Positions 16,692 through 25,884 of a DNA stretch of 64,000 bases are shown here, piece by piece. The notes under the pieces are model-generated. The model worked only from the letters and a program-made list of their open reading frames with translations. It ran no database searches and was not told where the DNA came from. Each line of letters starts with the position of its first letter. Position 1 is the first letter of the stretch. Where the stretch lies: the NCBI RefSeq assembly GCF_014192415.1, contig NZ_JACHXY010000003.1, positions 122,227 to 186,226 of the forward strand, in the 5' to 3' direction. The DNA comes from Microbacterium proteolyticum. GTDB lineage: Bacteria; Actinomycetota; Actinomycetes; Actinomycetales; Microbacteriaceae. A program made the translations under genes and the position numbers.

Positions 16692-18259
16692 GGATCCGGT
16701 TCCGCGTGCTGGGCAACACCCTCATGCGGAGTCCGATGCAGCTCGTCGGCTTCATCTTCGGCGTGCTCGGCGCGCTGTGGATGCTCCTGCTGGTGGGGGT
16801 GGGGCTGTTCTTCGTCGGCACCCTCGATGTCGACATCGCACGCGCCGCGGTGACGGCCGCGGGGGCGATTCTGACCCTCGGGTGGGTCATCGGGCCCGTG
16901 TTCGCCGCGGGGATCGACACCACCCTCGACCCGGCGAAACTCGCACCCTTCCCGATGACGACGCGCCAGATGATGATCGCGATCACCGCCGGAGGACTCA
17001 CCGGCGTGCCCGGCATCGTCACCACCCTCGGCGCGCTCGCGACGTTCCTCGTGTGGGCGCGCCATCCGGTGGCCGCGATCGCGGCCATCGTCTGCGTCCC
17101 GCTCGGTGTGCTCATCTGCGTCGTGGCGTCGCGAGCCGTCGCCGCCCTGGCCGGAGGGTTGGGCAGCGGGCGTCGAACACGCGAGATCGTGGGGCTCGTC
17201 GGCTTCCTCGCGCTGATCTTCGCCAGTCCCCTTCTGATCGGCATCATGAACGGGCTGCGCGTCGCCACCGACCAGGGCGTGCAGCTGCAGACCATCGTCG
17301 AGGCCCTGTCGTGGACACCGATCGGTGCCGCGTGGGCCGTGCCCGGCGACCTCGCCACGGGCGCGTGGCTCACGGGCAGCCTCCGCCTGCTCATCGCCGC
17401 GGCCACCCTGGCGCTGCTGTGGCTCCTGTGGTGGCGGAGCCTGTCGGCATCCGTCGTCGCTCCGCCCTCCCGCTCGGCCTCGCGGAGCCGCACCGGCTCG
17501 CTCGGGTGGTTCGGCGTCATGCCCTCGAGCCCCGTCGGCGCGACGTGGGCGCGTTCGCTCACGTCGTGGACGCGCGACATGCGCTATCTGCGTCAGCTGC
17601 TGATCCTGCCTCTGCTTCCCGTGCTGATGCTGGTGTACTCCGGCGGTGACGTGACGGGTCCCCTGTTCGCGATCTCGGGCCTGTTGGTCGGCTTCTTCGC
17701 CGGTGTACTGGCGTACTCCGACGTCTCCTACGACGGCACCGCGTTCGCGACCGTGCTGCAGACCGGCATCCGGGGTCGCGACGACCGACTCGGGCGCATG
17801 CTCGGCGCGGGAACGGTGATCGTCCCCCTCGTCGTGCTGGTCGACGTCGCCACGCTCGCGATCGCCGACCGGTGGGACGCCCTCCCCGCCGTGCTGGGCG
17901 CCTCTCTCGCGCTGGTCCTCGTGGGTCTCGGGGTGAGCGCGGTGAGCTCGGCTCTTCTGGTCATCCCGACGCCGGCGCCGGGCGATTCGCCGTTCAAGCG
18001 CGTGCCGGGCTCCTCGTTCGTGATGTTCCTCGCGTTCCTGCTGTGCTGGGTACTCGTCGCCGTGCTGTCCCTTCCTGCGGTCATCCCCGCGGCGATCGCA
18101 ATGATCACCGGCCCGGGGCTCGCGGGATGGCTCGCCCTCGCCATCGGCCCGGTGTGGGGGGTCCTCGTCTTCGCTATCGGAGTGATCGTGGGTGGCCGAC
18201 GCTTCGACGCCGGAGCGCCCGCCCTTCTCGCGCAGCTGCGCTCGTTCAGGGGCGCCTGA
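16673..18259 (+). CDS. Polytopic ABC exporter permease
   Basis: 528 aa with roughly twelve hydrophobic segments spread along the protein and short loops. A basic cytoplasmic stretch falls in the middle (SRSASRSRTGSLGW, about 282-295), separating two halves. The GTG at 16673 has GGAGGG at 16661-16666, inside the end of the ATPase gene, so the two are translationally coupled. It resembles the large actinobacterial ABC-2-like permeases that pair with single ATPases. Substrate unknown. Confidence 0.78.
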   Translation: MVATVLRIRFRVLGNTLMRSPMQLVGFIFGVLGALWMLLLVGVGLFFVGTLDVDIARAAVTAAGAILTLGWVIGPVFAAGIDTTLDPAKLAPFPMTTRQMMIAITAGGLTGVPGIVTTLGALATFLVWARHPVAAIAAIVCVPLGVLICVVASRAVAALAGGLGSGRRTREIVGLVGFLALIFASPLLIGIMNGLRVATDQGVQLQTIVEALSWTPIGAAWAVPGDLATGAWLTGSLRLLIAAATLALLWLLWWRSLSASVVAPPSRSASRSRTGSLGWFGVMPSSPVGATWARSLTSWTRDMRYLRQLLILPLLPVLMLVYSGGDVTGPLFAISGLLVGFFAGVLAYSDVSYDGTAFATVLQTGIRGRDDRLGRMLGAGTVIVPLVVLVDVATLAIADRWDALPAVLGASLALVLVGLGVSAVSSALLVIPTPAPGDSPFKRVPGSSFVMFLAFLLCWVLVAVLSLPAVIPAAIAMITGPGLAGWLALAIGPVWGVLVFAIGVIVGGRRFDAGAPALLAQLRSFRGA

Positions 18260-18330
18260 GCCGGGCCTTCCCCCTCATCGCCGCCGGGTCTAGGGTGAGG
18301 GCCACTCACTCAGGAGAGGAAGGATGCCGC

Positions 18331-18768
18331 ATGGCCACCTCACTCGTCGTGTACATCTCGTTCGCCGGCGCCGCCCGTGAGGCGATGGCGTTCTACCAGT
18401 CGGTGTTCGGCGGCGACCTGACGATCACCACGTTCGCTGAGTTCGGCATCCCGGACGCCCCCGCCGACGGCGTGATGCACTCGGAGTTGCGCGCTGAGGG
18501 ATTCACCGTGATGGGCGCCGACGGGTTCGATGAGCCCGCGCAGGGACGGGGCACCAGCCGCACCCATGCCGCGTTCATGAGTGACGAGTTCGACCGCGTG
18601 CGGGGCTTCTACAACCGTTTCGTCGAGGGCGGTTCCGAGGTGACGCAGCCACTCGAGAAGCAGGTCTGGGGCGACTTCTACGGCGAGCTCACCGACCCGT
18701 GGGGCGTGGCATGGATGTTCAACGTCGCAGCCCCGGGCGGCTGGGCCGAAGGCGGCGGGGCCGGCTGA
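18331..18768 (+). CDS. VOC/PhnB-like glyoxalase-fold protein
   Basis: 145 aa, cytoplasmic, starting VVYISFAGAAREAMAFYQSVFGGDL, the hallmark of PhnB/3-demethylubiquinone methyltransferase-like VOC proteins. The end WGDFYGELTDPWGVAWMFNV supplies the second half of the beta-alpha-beta-beta-beta fold. The ATG at 18331 is preceded by GGAGAGGAAGG. It is monocistronic, after the exporter and convergent with the LacI gene. Enzymatic function is not assigned; PhnB-type proteins often lack known activity. Confidence 0.82.
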   Translation: MATSLVVYISFAGAAREAMAFYQSVFGGDLTITTFAEFGIPDAPADGVMHSELRAEGFTVMGADGFDEPAQGRGTSRTHAAFMSDEFDRVRGFYNRFVEGGSEVTQPLEKQVWGDFYGELTDPWGVAWMFNVAAPGGWAEGGGAG

Positions 18769-18861
18769 CTTCGTCGGGCACCGGCTCCCGCGGAGTTCGT
18801 GTGCCCGAAGAGCTCGTCGATCGTATGCTCTCGGAGCGCTGCGCCTCCGATTCAGATCGGC

Positions 18862-19941
18862 TCACACAGAAGTGCAGCCACAGCTCTCCCGTACGAGCAG
18901 TCGAGTCGGAAGAACGATCGCTTCGTTGGGCAGGTCGATGTCCGCGCTTCGAGCGATCAGAAGGTCGGCGGCTATCCGGCCGATCTCGCTCATGGGTTGT
19001 CGGACGGTAGTGAGTCGGGGTCGTGAAATGGCGCCGGCGAGGATGCCGTCGAAGCCGGCGACGGCGATGTCTTGCGGTACGTCGAGCCCGAGTCGGTGGA
19101 GGATGTCGAGGGCTTCGAGTGCGACTTGATCGGAGGCGCACACGAGAGCGTCGGGGAGATCGCCGTTCTCGTGGAGTGCGGTCAGTTGTCCGGCGAAGTC
19201 AGTGGACTGCCGCAGCGGCGGCAGGGCGGGGAGACCGGCCCGTTCGATCGCGGCGTCGTAGGCGAGGGAGCGAGCGGCACTGTCGGCGTTGTCGTCGGAT
19301 ACGACGAACCGGAGGGTGCGGTGGCCGTGCTCCTGATGGAGGTGCTCGACGAGTAGGGCGATACCGCCCGCGTTATCGACGTCGATTCTGCTGCACACAT
19401 CGGTAGCTCCGCGGGAGGCGAGTTCCACGACGGGTATGCGGCGGGCGATGTGGTGAAGGGTGGGGGAAGTGACTCGGCGTGGGAACACGGCGAGTCCGTC
19501 GACTCGTCCTGCGAATTCGTTGATCGCGGAGTCTTCGGCGGCGCCTCGCCGTCCGCTGATGATGATCTCGAAGCCTCGGCGCCAGCATTCGAGTTCGAAC
19601 CCGCGCTGGACTTCATCGAGGTAGACGGGGAACAGACGGAACTCGTCGTACGGCTCTCCCGACGGCTCGGAGCCGTCGGGAAGGGCCCCTTCGACGGTAG
19701 TGCGTCGATCGGGCGCCTCCCACAGGAAGTCGTACGCGAAGAGGCCCAGAACGCCCGTGCGGCCCCGTGCGAGGTTGCGGGCGCTGGCGTTCGGGACGTA
19801 CCCCAGGCGTTGCGCCACACCGAGGACGAGCTCGCGCGTCGATTCCTTCACCCGGGAGGGGTTGCGGAACGTGTACGAGACGGTCGCCGTCGACACCCCT
19901 GCGGCGTGCGCGACGTCGTAGACGGTGGGGATCCTGGTCAT
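18862..19941 (-). CDS. LacI-family transcriptional regulator (GH1/ABC regulon)
   Basis: 359 aa. The N-terminal helix-turn-helix reads TVYDVAHAAGVSTATVSYTF, followed by the hinge region ARNLARGRTGVLGLFAYDFLW and the effector-binding domain (VDGLAVFPRR, VSDDNADSAARSLAYDAAIE, PDALVCASDQVALEALDI, VAGFDGILAGAISRPRLTTVRQP). An insertion of about 25 residues after the first strand (TTVEGALPDGSEPSGEPYDEF) is longer than usual. The start overlaps the stop of the HAD gene (ATGA). It is therefore the last gene of the ABC operon and probably autoregulated through the operators at 24218 and 24281. The same operator sequence precedes the GH1 gene, which makes this the likely regulator of both. Confidence 0.9.
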   Translation of the reverse strand: MTRIPTVYDVAHAAGVSTATVSYTFRNPSRVKESTRELVLGVAQRLGYVPNASARNLARGRTGVLGLFAYDFLWEAPDRRTTVEGALPDGSEPSGEPYDEFRLFPVYLDEVQRGFELECWRRGFEIIISGRRGAAEDSAINEFAGRVDGLAVFPRRVTSPTLHHIARRIPVVELASRGATDVCSRIDVDNAGGIALLVEHLHQEHGHRTLRFVVSDDNADSAARSLAYDAAIERAGLPALPPLRQSTDFAGQLTALHENGDLPDALVCASDQVALEALDILHRLGLDVPQDIAVAGFDGILAGAISRPRLTTVRQPMSEIGRIAADLLIARSADIDLPNEAIVLPTRLLVRESCGCTSV

Positions 19942-20777
19942 CGGTCTGACTCCTCGGGTGGTGCGCCGATGTCGTCGATCGTGGCGAGAACGCCGGCGGC
20001 ACCGTCGTCCTCCACGCTACCGCCGGTCTCCGTGGCCACCGCGCGGAGCTCGTCGGGTGCATGCGCCAGGGCTACCCCTCGCCCCTGCTCACCAGCCCAG
20101 AGGAGCATCTCGATGTCGTTGAGGCCGTCCCCGACCGCCACGACTCGGGAACGCTTCACCCCGAGGAGTGTCCGCACGCGTTCGAGCGCTCGTGCCTTGT
20201 GAATCCCCTCCGGCGCGATGTCCAACCACATGGTGTTCTCCACGGCGTACAGCACGGGTTTCAGGCCCAGGATCGGCAGCTGATCGAAGAGGGCCGTGGA
20301 TCTGATCTCGTCGGAGACGATGATGATGCGCAGGGCTCGCGTCGTCAGCAAGTCATCGAAGGGGACCACCCGGGAGGTGCTCTGCGTGCCGAAATCGGCC
20401 ACGCGTCGGGTCAGCAGGAAGTCACCCCCCTCCTCCTCGACCGCGAACATCGCCTCGGGGGCGGCGAGGCGTAAGAGACGCAGAGCCGCCGCAGGAGAGA
20501 ACACCTCAGCCGAATGGACGTCGTAACCTCCGCCCGAAGCCCGCCGGACGATGACGGCTCCGTTGCTGCAGACCGCGTACTCGGGGCTCAGTCCGAGATC
20601 GTGCAGGAGTGCGATCACGCTCGCGGCGGGTCGCCCGGTCGCGAGCGTGATCGTGTGGCCTCGACTTTGCAACCGGAGTATCTGCTCCCGCACTGTCGGG
20701 CTGATGGTCCCGTCGTCGCGCATGAGCGTCCCATCGACGTCGAGTGCGATGAGATGAGAGGGCGAGAGCGAGGGCAT
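19938..20777 (-). CDS. HAD-family (Cof-type) sugar/vitamin phosphatase-like hydrolase
   Basis: 279 aa. The HAD motifs are intact: motif I LIALDVDGTLM with nucleophile Asp13 and Asp15, motif II TLATGRP, and motif IV VVAVGDGLNDIEMLLWAGEQG. A Cof-type C2 cap lies between. Cof-like HADs dephosphorylate hexose phosphates, PLP or flavin and thiamine intermediates. It sits 12 bp after the substrate-binding protein gene and overlaps the LacI gene, so it presumably acts on the compound brought in by the importer after phosphorylation, or on an intermediate of it. Precise substrate unknown. Confidence 0.85.
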   Translation of the reverse strand: MPSLSPSHLIALDVDGTLMRDDGTISPTVREQILRLQSRGHTITLATGRPAASVIALLHDLGLSPEYAVCSNGAVIVRRASGGGYDVHSAEVFSPAAALRLLRLAAPEAMFAVEEEGGDFLLTRRVADFGTQSTSRVVPFDDLLTTRALRIIIVSDEIRSTALFDQLPILGLKPVLYAVENTMWLDIAPEGIHKARALERVRTLLGVKRSRVVAVGDGLNDIEMLLWAGEQGRGVALAHAPDELRAVATETGGSVEDDGAAGVLATIDDIGAPPEESDR

Positions 20778-20789
20778 CGGGGTGGTCTG

Positions 20790-21869
20790 TTACAGGGTCG
20801 ACGCGCCGTTGTAGGCCTTGGTGATATAGCTCAGGTCGACGATGCCGTCGACGTCCGCGGGCACCGGTTCCTGTCCAGCCGCCTTCATCGCGGGGAGCAT
20901 CTTCGCGGTCAGCAACTCGGTGTCCATGTTCAAGAGGCCATGGGTCGCGGTGAAGTCGCTCTGAAGGAGGGGGATCTGCAACTCGTTCTGGCGGATCTGC
21001 TGATCGAGGTCGAGGCCGAGATCTGCACCGTACTTCTCGACGCAGAGTTTCGCGGCGATGGTCGGGTCGCTGACGTTGTCCTGCCACCCGCGGATGCTCG
21101 CTCGCAGGAACTTGACGATCGTCTCCTCGTTCGCCTTCGCGAAGGCCCCGGTGGTGACGATGACGTCGGCATACGACGGGAGGCCCAGTTCGCTGTAGGT
21201 GACCGTCACGTAGTCCTTGCCTTTCACCAGCCCGAATTTGGCCTCGAGAGTGGTGGGCTGGTTCGTGACGTAGCAGGTGTAGGCGTCGCCCTGCCCGTCG
21301 ACGAGGGGGGACGGGTCGAAGCCGGCCGGAACGAAGTCGTAGGTGGCGGGTGGCAGGTCTGCGAGCTCGAGGATCGCATCGAGGTACGGCTGCGTGCCGG
21401 TCTGACCGAGCACCTTGGCGCTGGCCAGTTTCTGCGGTGTGGTGATGGGCTTCTTCGTGAGTGAGACGATGCCGCCGGGGCTGTCCTGGAAGACCGCTCC
21501 CAGGATCTTGAGGTCGTTGCCCTTGGCCGCGGCGACGATGGTGTCGCTCATGGACGGAGACAGGCCGATGTCAGCGTTTCCGGCCGCCAGGCTCTGCGAG
21601 GCGGACGGTGCGTTCGCACCCCCGGGGAGGAATTCGATCTCGAGTCCTTCTTCTGCGTAGTAGCCGCGGGCGTCGGCGATGAAATATCCGCCGAACTCGA
21701 CGTTCGAGATCCAACCGAGGGTGATTCTGAGCTTCGTCGTCGTCCCGGTCGCCGAGGAGGTGCCGGGGCCCGGCGCGCACGAGGTGAGAACGCCGGATGC
21801 GAGAACACCGAGGCTGAGGCCGGCGCCCGCGAGCAGGGTGCGGCGGGAGATGGGGGCAGAACTGATCAT
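20790..21869 (-). CDS. NMT1/THI5-type ABC transporter substrate-binding lipoprotein
   Basis: 359 aa. The N terminus has an SRRTLLAGAG twin-arginine-like motif and a lipobox LTSC with Cys31, so it may be a Tat-exported lipoprotein. The mature part follows the NMT1/SsuA-like pattern: ITLGWISNVEFGGYFIADARGYYAEEGL, then GNADIGLSPS, and a C-terminal alpha region. Families with this fold bind thiamine-pyrimidine precursors, riboflavin, sulfonates, nitrate or taurine rather than sugars. The ATG at 21869 has GGAG 8 nt upstream. It lies in an operon with two SsuC-type permeases and an SsuB-type ATPase. Confidence 0.85.
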   Translation of the reverse strand: MISSAPISRRTLLAGAGLSLGVLASGVLTSCAPGPGTSSATGTTTKLRITLGWISNVEFGGYFIADARGYYAEEGLEIEFLPGGANAPSASQSLAAGNADIGLSPSMSDTIVAAAKGNDLKILGAVFQDSPGGIVSLTKKPITTPQKLASAKVLGQTGTQPYLDAILELADLPPATYDFVPAGFDPSPLVDGQGDAYTCYVTNQPTTLEAKFGLVKGKDYVTVTYSELGLPSYADVIVTTGAFAKANEETIVKFLRASIRGWQDNVSDPTIAAKLCVEKYGADLGLDLDQQIRQNELQIPLLQSDFTATHGLLNMDTELLTAKMLPAMKAAGQEPVPADVDGIVDLSYITKAYNGASTL

Positions 21870-21906
21870 GGTCGGGCTCCGATTCGGATGGGGTGGGACT
21901 GACAAG

Positions 21907-22671
21907 TCAAAGGAACCGCGTGCTGACGCGGTCTTCGAGCATCTTCGTGAGAGCGAAGACGAGGATCGCGACAAATGTGGTGATGCAGGCGATGGCCCAC
22001 ACGGCGACCGTGTCGCTACGGACCACCGAGTCGGTGATCAGCTGCCCGAGCCCGCCGATCGCAAGGAGGTACTGAGCGAGGATCACGGCCCCGATGGAGA
22101 ACGGGGCTGTCATACGGATCGCCGCCATCAGTCCGGGTACCGCTTGGGGCAGGAGGAGCCTCACGAGTGTCGTGCGACGATCGGCACCGAAGACGCGGAA
22201 GACGTCTTCGGTGGACCCGTTGGGCTGGCGCAGGCGGCCCAGCACCAACACGAAAGTCGGGAAGAACGACAAGAGCATCACGACGACGATGATGGTGATC
22301 TCGTTGTAGCCGACCAGGCGACCGATCACCGGGAGCATCGCGACGACGGGGATGGCCTGCAGGACGTTCGTCGTGGGAGTGATGAGGCCGTCGAGAACGC
22401 TGGAGTACCAGACCAGGATGGCCAGACCCGAACCCAGGGCGAGTCCGAGGAGCGCCCCGGGAACGGCGAGCGCGATGGTCGTCAGGGTAGGTCCCGCGTA
22501 CTTGTCGAGATGGAGCAGGATCTCCATCGCGACGACGCCGGGACGAGGGAGGAGGAGGTCGGTGTAGCCGTTGACGGCGACGACGAGCTCCCACGCGACC
22601 AGGATCACGACGACGGGCCAGACGAGGGAGGCGATCCGACGGGTGAGGACGGAGGCGTTGGACGAGACCAT
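21907..22671 (-). CDS. ABC transporter permease (SsuC/ThiX type), subunit 2
   Basis: 254 aa with about six membrane segments. The BPD_transp_1 EAA-like loop reads DVFRVFGADRRTTLVRLLLPQAVPGL. The ATG at 22671 overlaps the stop of the upstream permease. It presumably forms a heterodimer with the 22671-23423 product, an arrangement less common than the homodimer of SsuC-type systems. Alternative in-frame upstream sequence is arginine- and proline-rich and was not used. Confidence 0.88.
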   Translation of the reverse strand: MVSSNASVLTRRIASLVWPVVVILVAWELVVAVNGYTDLLLPRPGVVAMEILLHLDKYAGPTLTTIALAVPGALLGLALGSGLAILVWYSSVLDGLITPTTNVLQAIPVVAMLPVIGRLVGYNEITIIVVVMLLSFFPTFVLVLGRLRQPNGSTEDVFRVFGADRRTTLVRLLLPQAVPGLMAAIRMTAPFSIGAVILAQYLLAIGGLGQLITDSVVRSDTVAVWAIACITTFVAILVFALTKMLEDRVSTRFL

Positions 22672-23423
22672 CAGACGAACCTCTTTCCGATCACGGCCTG
22701 GAGGGCGACCATGCTGTAGAACGCGGCGAGGGAGACCAGGGCCGCGGTGAGGGCGACGACGAAGAGGAGCTCGACCTGGAAGTTCTGCATCGAGCTGATC
22801 ATCAAGACCCCGAGACCGACCGGGGCGCCGAACCACTCCCCGAGCACCGCTCCGAGCACCGCACCGGATGCAGCGAGCGTGAGCCCGTTGAGCAGGCTGG
22901 GCACGGCACTGGGGAGACTGAGGCGCAGGATGCGCTGGGGCCGAGAGGCTCCCGCGACGCTGAAGAGGTCGGCGAGGGCGGGTGGTGTCGAAACGAGGCC
23001 GGACGCGGTCGCGACGAACATCGCGAACCCCGCACCGAGGGAAGCGGTCAAGGTCGCCATCCCCTGGGGGCCGACGAGGGCGATCAGCAGCGGAGCGAGG
23101 GCGATCAGCGGAACCGTGTTCAGGATCGACGCCGTCTGGTCCAGGCCCGCTCGGAGTGCGGGGATCAAGAATCCGAGGAAACCGACCGCGATGCCGACGA
23201 GTGAGCCGAGGACGAGCCCGGTCCCGGCTGACACCAGAGTGGCACCCAGAGCGCGCAGGAGGAGAGAGCGGGAAAGCTCGGTCTGCAAAACGGTGGCGAA
23301 CGCCTCGATGGGCGCCGGCCAGGCCCGACCTGCGAGTCCCAGCCTGCCGATGACCTCCGCCACGCCCAGCAGGACGGCAGCACCGAGAAGGCCCAGGAGC
23401 ATCTTCTTCGTGCGCGGGCTCAT
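22671..23423 (-). CDS. ABC transporter permease (SsuC/ThiX type), subunit 1
   Basis: 250 aa, about six membrane helices, with the EAA-like loop DLFSVAGASRPQRILRLSLPSAVPSLLNGL. The C-terminal helix pair ends in a short basic tail. It overlaps the ATPase stop and the next permease start by ATGA, so the transport genes are tightly coupled. The two permeases are clearly paralogous in pattern but not close copies. Confidence 0.88.
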   Translation of the reverse strand: MSPRTKKMLLGLLGAAVLLGVAEVIGRLGLAGRAWPAPIEAFATVLQTELSRSLLLRALGATLVSAGTGLVLGSLVGIAVGFLGFLIPALRAGLDQTASILNTVPLIALAPLLIALVGPQGMATLTASLGAGFAMFVATASGLVSTPPALADLFSVAGASRPQRILRLSLPSAVPSLLNGLTLAASGAVLGAVLGEWFGAPVGLGVLMISSMQNFQVELLFVVALTAALVSLAAFYSMVALQAVIGKRFV

Positions 23424-24184
23424 CAGGCGTCCAGCATCCGGGTGAGGCGGTCGACCACGTGGTGGAATTCATCGCTGCGGTCGAGGCCGTCGGCGCGGTC
23501 CACCGAGAACGTCAGAGCCTCCTCGTGCCGCACCCGGCCGGGGTTCGCCGCGAGCACGATGACGCGCTGGGCGAGGAAGACCGCCTCCTCGACGTCGTGG
23601 GTCACCAGGACGGTCGTGGTGCGCTCCTCCTCCCAGATGCGGGCGAGTTCGAGGTTCATCCGCCGTCTGGTGACCGCGTCGAGTGCTCCGAAGGGCTCGT
23701 CGAGCAGGAGCACTTCCGGACGCAGCGCGAGCGCCCGGGCGATGGAGGCGCGCTGCCGCATGCCGCCGGAGAGCTGTCGCGGGTGAGCGTCGCGGAACGC
23801 CGCTAGCCCGACCAGTTCGATCAGCTCGCTGATTCGGGATCTGTCGACCGGGCGCTTCGCAAGCTGGAACGGTAGCGCGATGTTTTGAGCGACCGTCAGC
23901 CAGGGCAGGAGCGCGTGATCCTGGAACGCGACGCCGAGTCGATGATCGCTCACGAGATCGGCGGGCTTTCGTCCGTTCACCTGCAGCGTTCCCGCTGTCG
24001 GCAGCTCCAGTCCCGCGATCATCCGCAGGATGGTGGACTTGCCGCAGCCGGAGGGGCCGAGGAGAGCGACGAACTCGCCCGCTCCGACCTCGAGGCTGAC
24101 GTCCTGCAGCGCAGTGAAGGACGCGCGCCTCTTTATGGCGAAGGTCTTTTCGACGCGGTCGAGCGTGATGCCGTTTGCACTCAT
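23423..24184 (-). CDS. ABC transporter ATP-binding protein (SsuB/TauB type)
   Basis: 253 aa. Walker A GPSGCGKST, Q-loop AFQDHALLPWLTV, signature LSGGMRQRASIARALALRPEVLLLDEPFGALD and the H-loop VTHDVEEAVFLAQRVIVL are all canonical for nitrate/sulfonate/thiamine-precursor importers. The ATG at 24184 (MSANGITLDRVEK) has GAAAGG about 9 nt upstream. It is the first gene of the five-gene unit ATPase-permease-permease-lipoprotein-HAD plus LacI. Two identical 21-bp operator-bearing repeats lie 32 and 95 bp upstream. Confidence 0.92.
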   Translation of the reverse strand: MSANGITLDRVEKTFAIKRRASFTALQDVSLEVGAGEFVALLGPSGCGKSTILRMIAGLELPTAGTLQVNGRKPADLVSDHRLGVAFQDHALLPWLTVAQNIALPFQLAKRPVDRSRISELIELVGLAAFRDAHPRQLSGGMRQRASIARALALRPEVLLLDEPFGALDAVTRRRMNLELARIWEEERTTTVLVTHDVEEAVFLAQRVIVLAANPGRVRHEEALTFSVDRADGLDRSDEFHHVVDRLTRMLDA

Positions 24185-24217
24185 GACCGGGGCCTTTCGA
24201 GCGGGGTTGGAAGAACT

Positions 24218-24233
24218 TGTTATGCGCTTCACA
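24218..24233. promoter_or_regulatory. LacI-type operator A upstream of the ABC operon
   Basis: On the minus strand the 16-mer is TGTGAAGCGCATAACA, an imperfect palindrome TGTnA-N2-CG-N2-TAACA with a central CG. It is part of a 21-bp block (24216-24236) repeated exactly at 24279-24299. The centre-to-centre distance is 63 bp, six helical turns. Confidence 0.75.
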
Positions 24234-24280
24234 CGCTACCGACGAGCTGTTTCCTGCGAGTTACGGAAATCGGACGACCT

Positions 24281-24296
24281 TGTTATGCGCTTCACA
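24281..24296. promoter_or_regulatory. LacI-type operator B upstream of the ABC operon
   Basis: Identical to operator A. Both lie between the GH1 stop (24439) and the ATPase start (24184). The 63-bp phasing puts both sites on the same DNA face, as expected for cooperative or looped LacI binding. The remaining sequence in this 254-bp gap holds no gene. Confidence 0.75.
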
Positions 24297-24438
24297 CGCC
24301 GCGTCTCGGGACGCGTCGGCGCAGGCGGTTGCTATGCAGCTGGGAGGGACCTCCGGCCGGACGGCGCATCGCGGCGATCGCGTCCCACCGCACTTCCGGC
24401 GATCTGGCGGACCGCTGCGCCGCACCGCCACGATGCGC

Positions 24439-25866
24439 TCACGATCCCGCCGCCTCGATGAGCGCAGCGAACGCGAGAGCCGACTGCTTCGGCGTCCGCT
24501 CGAATGTCTCGTAGTCGACGTGGATGATGCCGAAGCGCTTGTCGTAGCCCCACGCCCATTCGAAGTTGTCCAATAACGACCAGACGAAGTAGCCGCGGAC
24601 GTCCGCTCCGCCGTCGATGGCGTCGGCGACAGCCGCGACGTGGTCGAGGAGGAAGTCCGTGCGCTCGTCGTCCTGGACAGCACCGTCGACGAGAACATCG
24701 TCGAAGGCAGCGCCGTTCTCGGTCAGATAGAGCGGTGGGAGCATCGGATACTTCGCCGTCAGACGAAGCAGGAGTGCGCGCAATCCATCGGGATGGATCT
24801 CCCAATCCATGCCGGTCCGCGGCAACCCGCGACCTCGGAACGTGACGTGTTCGGAACCGACATAGGGAGATGCGATGAGTCGATCGGTCGCAGCAGCGAA
24901 CTGTGCGTCGGCAACCGGATGCCCGGACACGACGTCGTCGTGGTAGTAGTTCACGCCGAGGAAGTCCAGTGGGGCGGAGATCACTTCGAGATCGCCGTCC
25001 TGGATCAGGTCCTCGAACCGCAGAGGAGCGACGTCCTCGAGGAAGTCCGCCGGGTAGCTTCCCCGAACGAGCGGTTCGAGGAAGATGCGATTGGCCAATG
25101 CATCGAATCGCCGCGCCGCATCCTGATCGACCGCGTCCTCCGGGTCGGCGGGGAGCGCGGTAGTGAGGTTCAGGGTTATCCCGAGCTGCTCGACGCCCCG
25201 GGAGCGCAGAGCCGAGACAGCACGGCCATGAGCGACATGCTGGTGGTGCACGGCAGCGAGTGCCGCCCGCGGCTCCCGCCGACCGGGTGCGTGCAGGCCT
25301 GCAGCATAGGAGAGGAGCGACGAGCAGAAGGGTTCGTTGAACGTCGTCCAATGGTCCACCCGGTCGCCCACCACATCGTGCACCGCCTCGGCGTAGTCGA
25401 CGAAACGATGTGCGGTGTCGCGAGCGGCCCATCCGCCCCCGTCTTCGAGCGCCTGGGGGAGGTCCCAATGGTACAGAGTCAGCCATGGGAGGATCCCTGC
25501 TTGGAGCAGTTCGTCGACCAGGCGAGAGTAGAAATCGAGACCGCGGCTGTTCGTCGAACGGCCGTCGGGTACGACACGTGCCCAGCTCGTCGAAAACCGG
25601 TATGACGTGAGACCCAGGTCCTTCATCAGCCGAACGTCCGCCGGCACGCGGTGGTAGTGGTCGACGGCACGCTCCGGGGTGTCACCGTGAGCGACCGCGC
25701 CGGGAATGCGCGCGAATGCATCCCAGATACTGTCGCCCTTCCCGTCGGCCCGGGCGGCACCCTCGATCTGCAGGGCCGCGGTCGCGCTCCCCCACAGAAA
25801 CTCAGACGGCCATCGGCGCTTGCCGAGCCCGTCAATTCGTTCGAGCAGTCGTGAGTGCAACGGCAT
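24439..25866 (-). CDS. GH1 beta-glucosidase
   Basis: 475 aa, no signal peptide, so intracellular. It is a full-length GH1 TIM barrel: N-terminal FLWGSATAALQIEGAARADGKGDSIWD, acid/base Glu178 in TTFNEP and nucleophile Glu383 in YLTENG, with the C-terminal SLLDNFEWAWGYDKRFGIIHVDYE aglycone/glucose-binding block. It hydrolyses beta-glucosides by the retaining mechanism. The ATG at 25866 has AGGAGG 6 nt upstream; the longer frame would cross the operator at 25885. It lies upstream of, and in the same direction as, the NMT1-type importer and shares its operator sequence, so the substrate may be a glucosylated compound taken up by that importer. Confidence 0.93.
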   Translation of the reverse strand: MPLHSRLLERIDGLGKRRWPSEFLWGSATAALQIEGAARADGKGDSIWDAFARIPGAVAHGDTPERAVDHYHRVPADVRLMKDLGLTSYRFSTSWARVVPDGRSTNSRGLDFYSRLVDELLQAGILPWLTLYHWDLPQALEDGGGWAARDTAHRFVDYAEAVHDVVGDRVDHWTTFNEPFCSSLLSYAAGLHAPGRREPRAALAAVHHQHVAHGRAVSALRSRGVEQLGITLNLTTALPADPEDAVDQDAARRFDALANRIFLEPLVRGSYPADFLEDVAPLRFEDLIQDGDLEVISAPLDFLGVNYYHDDVVSGHPVADAQFAAATDRLIASPYVGSEHVTFRGRGLPRTGMDWEIHPDGLRALLLRLTAKYPMLPPLYLTENGAAFDDVLVDGAVQDDERTDFLLDHVAAVADAIDGGADVRGYFVWSLLDNFEWAWGYDKRFGIIHVDYETFERTPKQSALAFAALIEAAGS

Positions 25867-25884
25867 CGGGGCCTCCTCGTCAAT

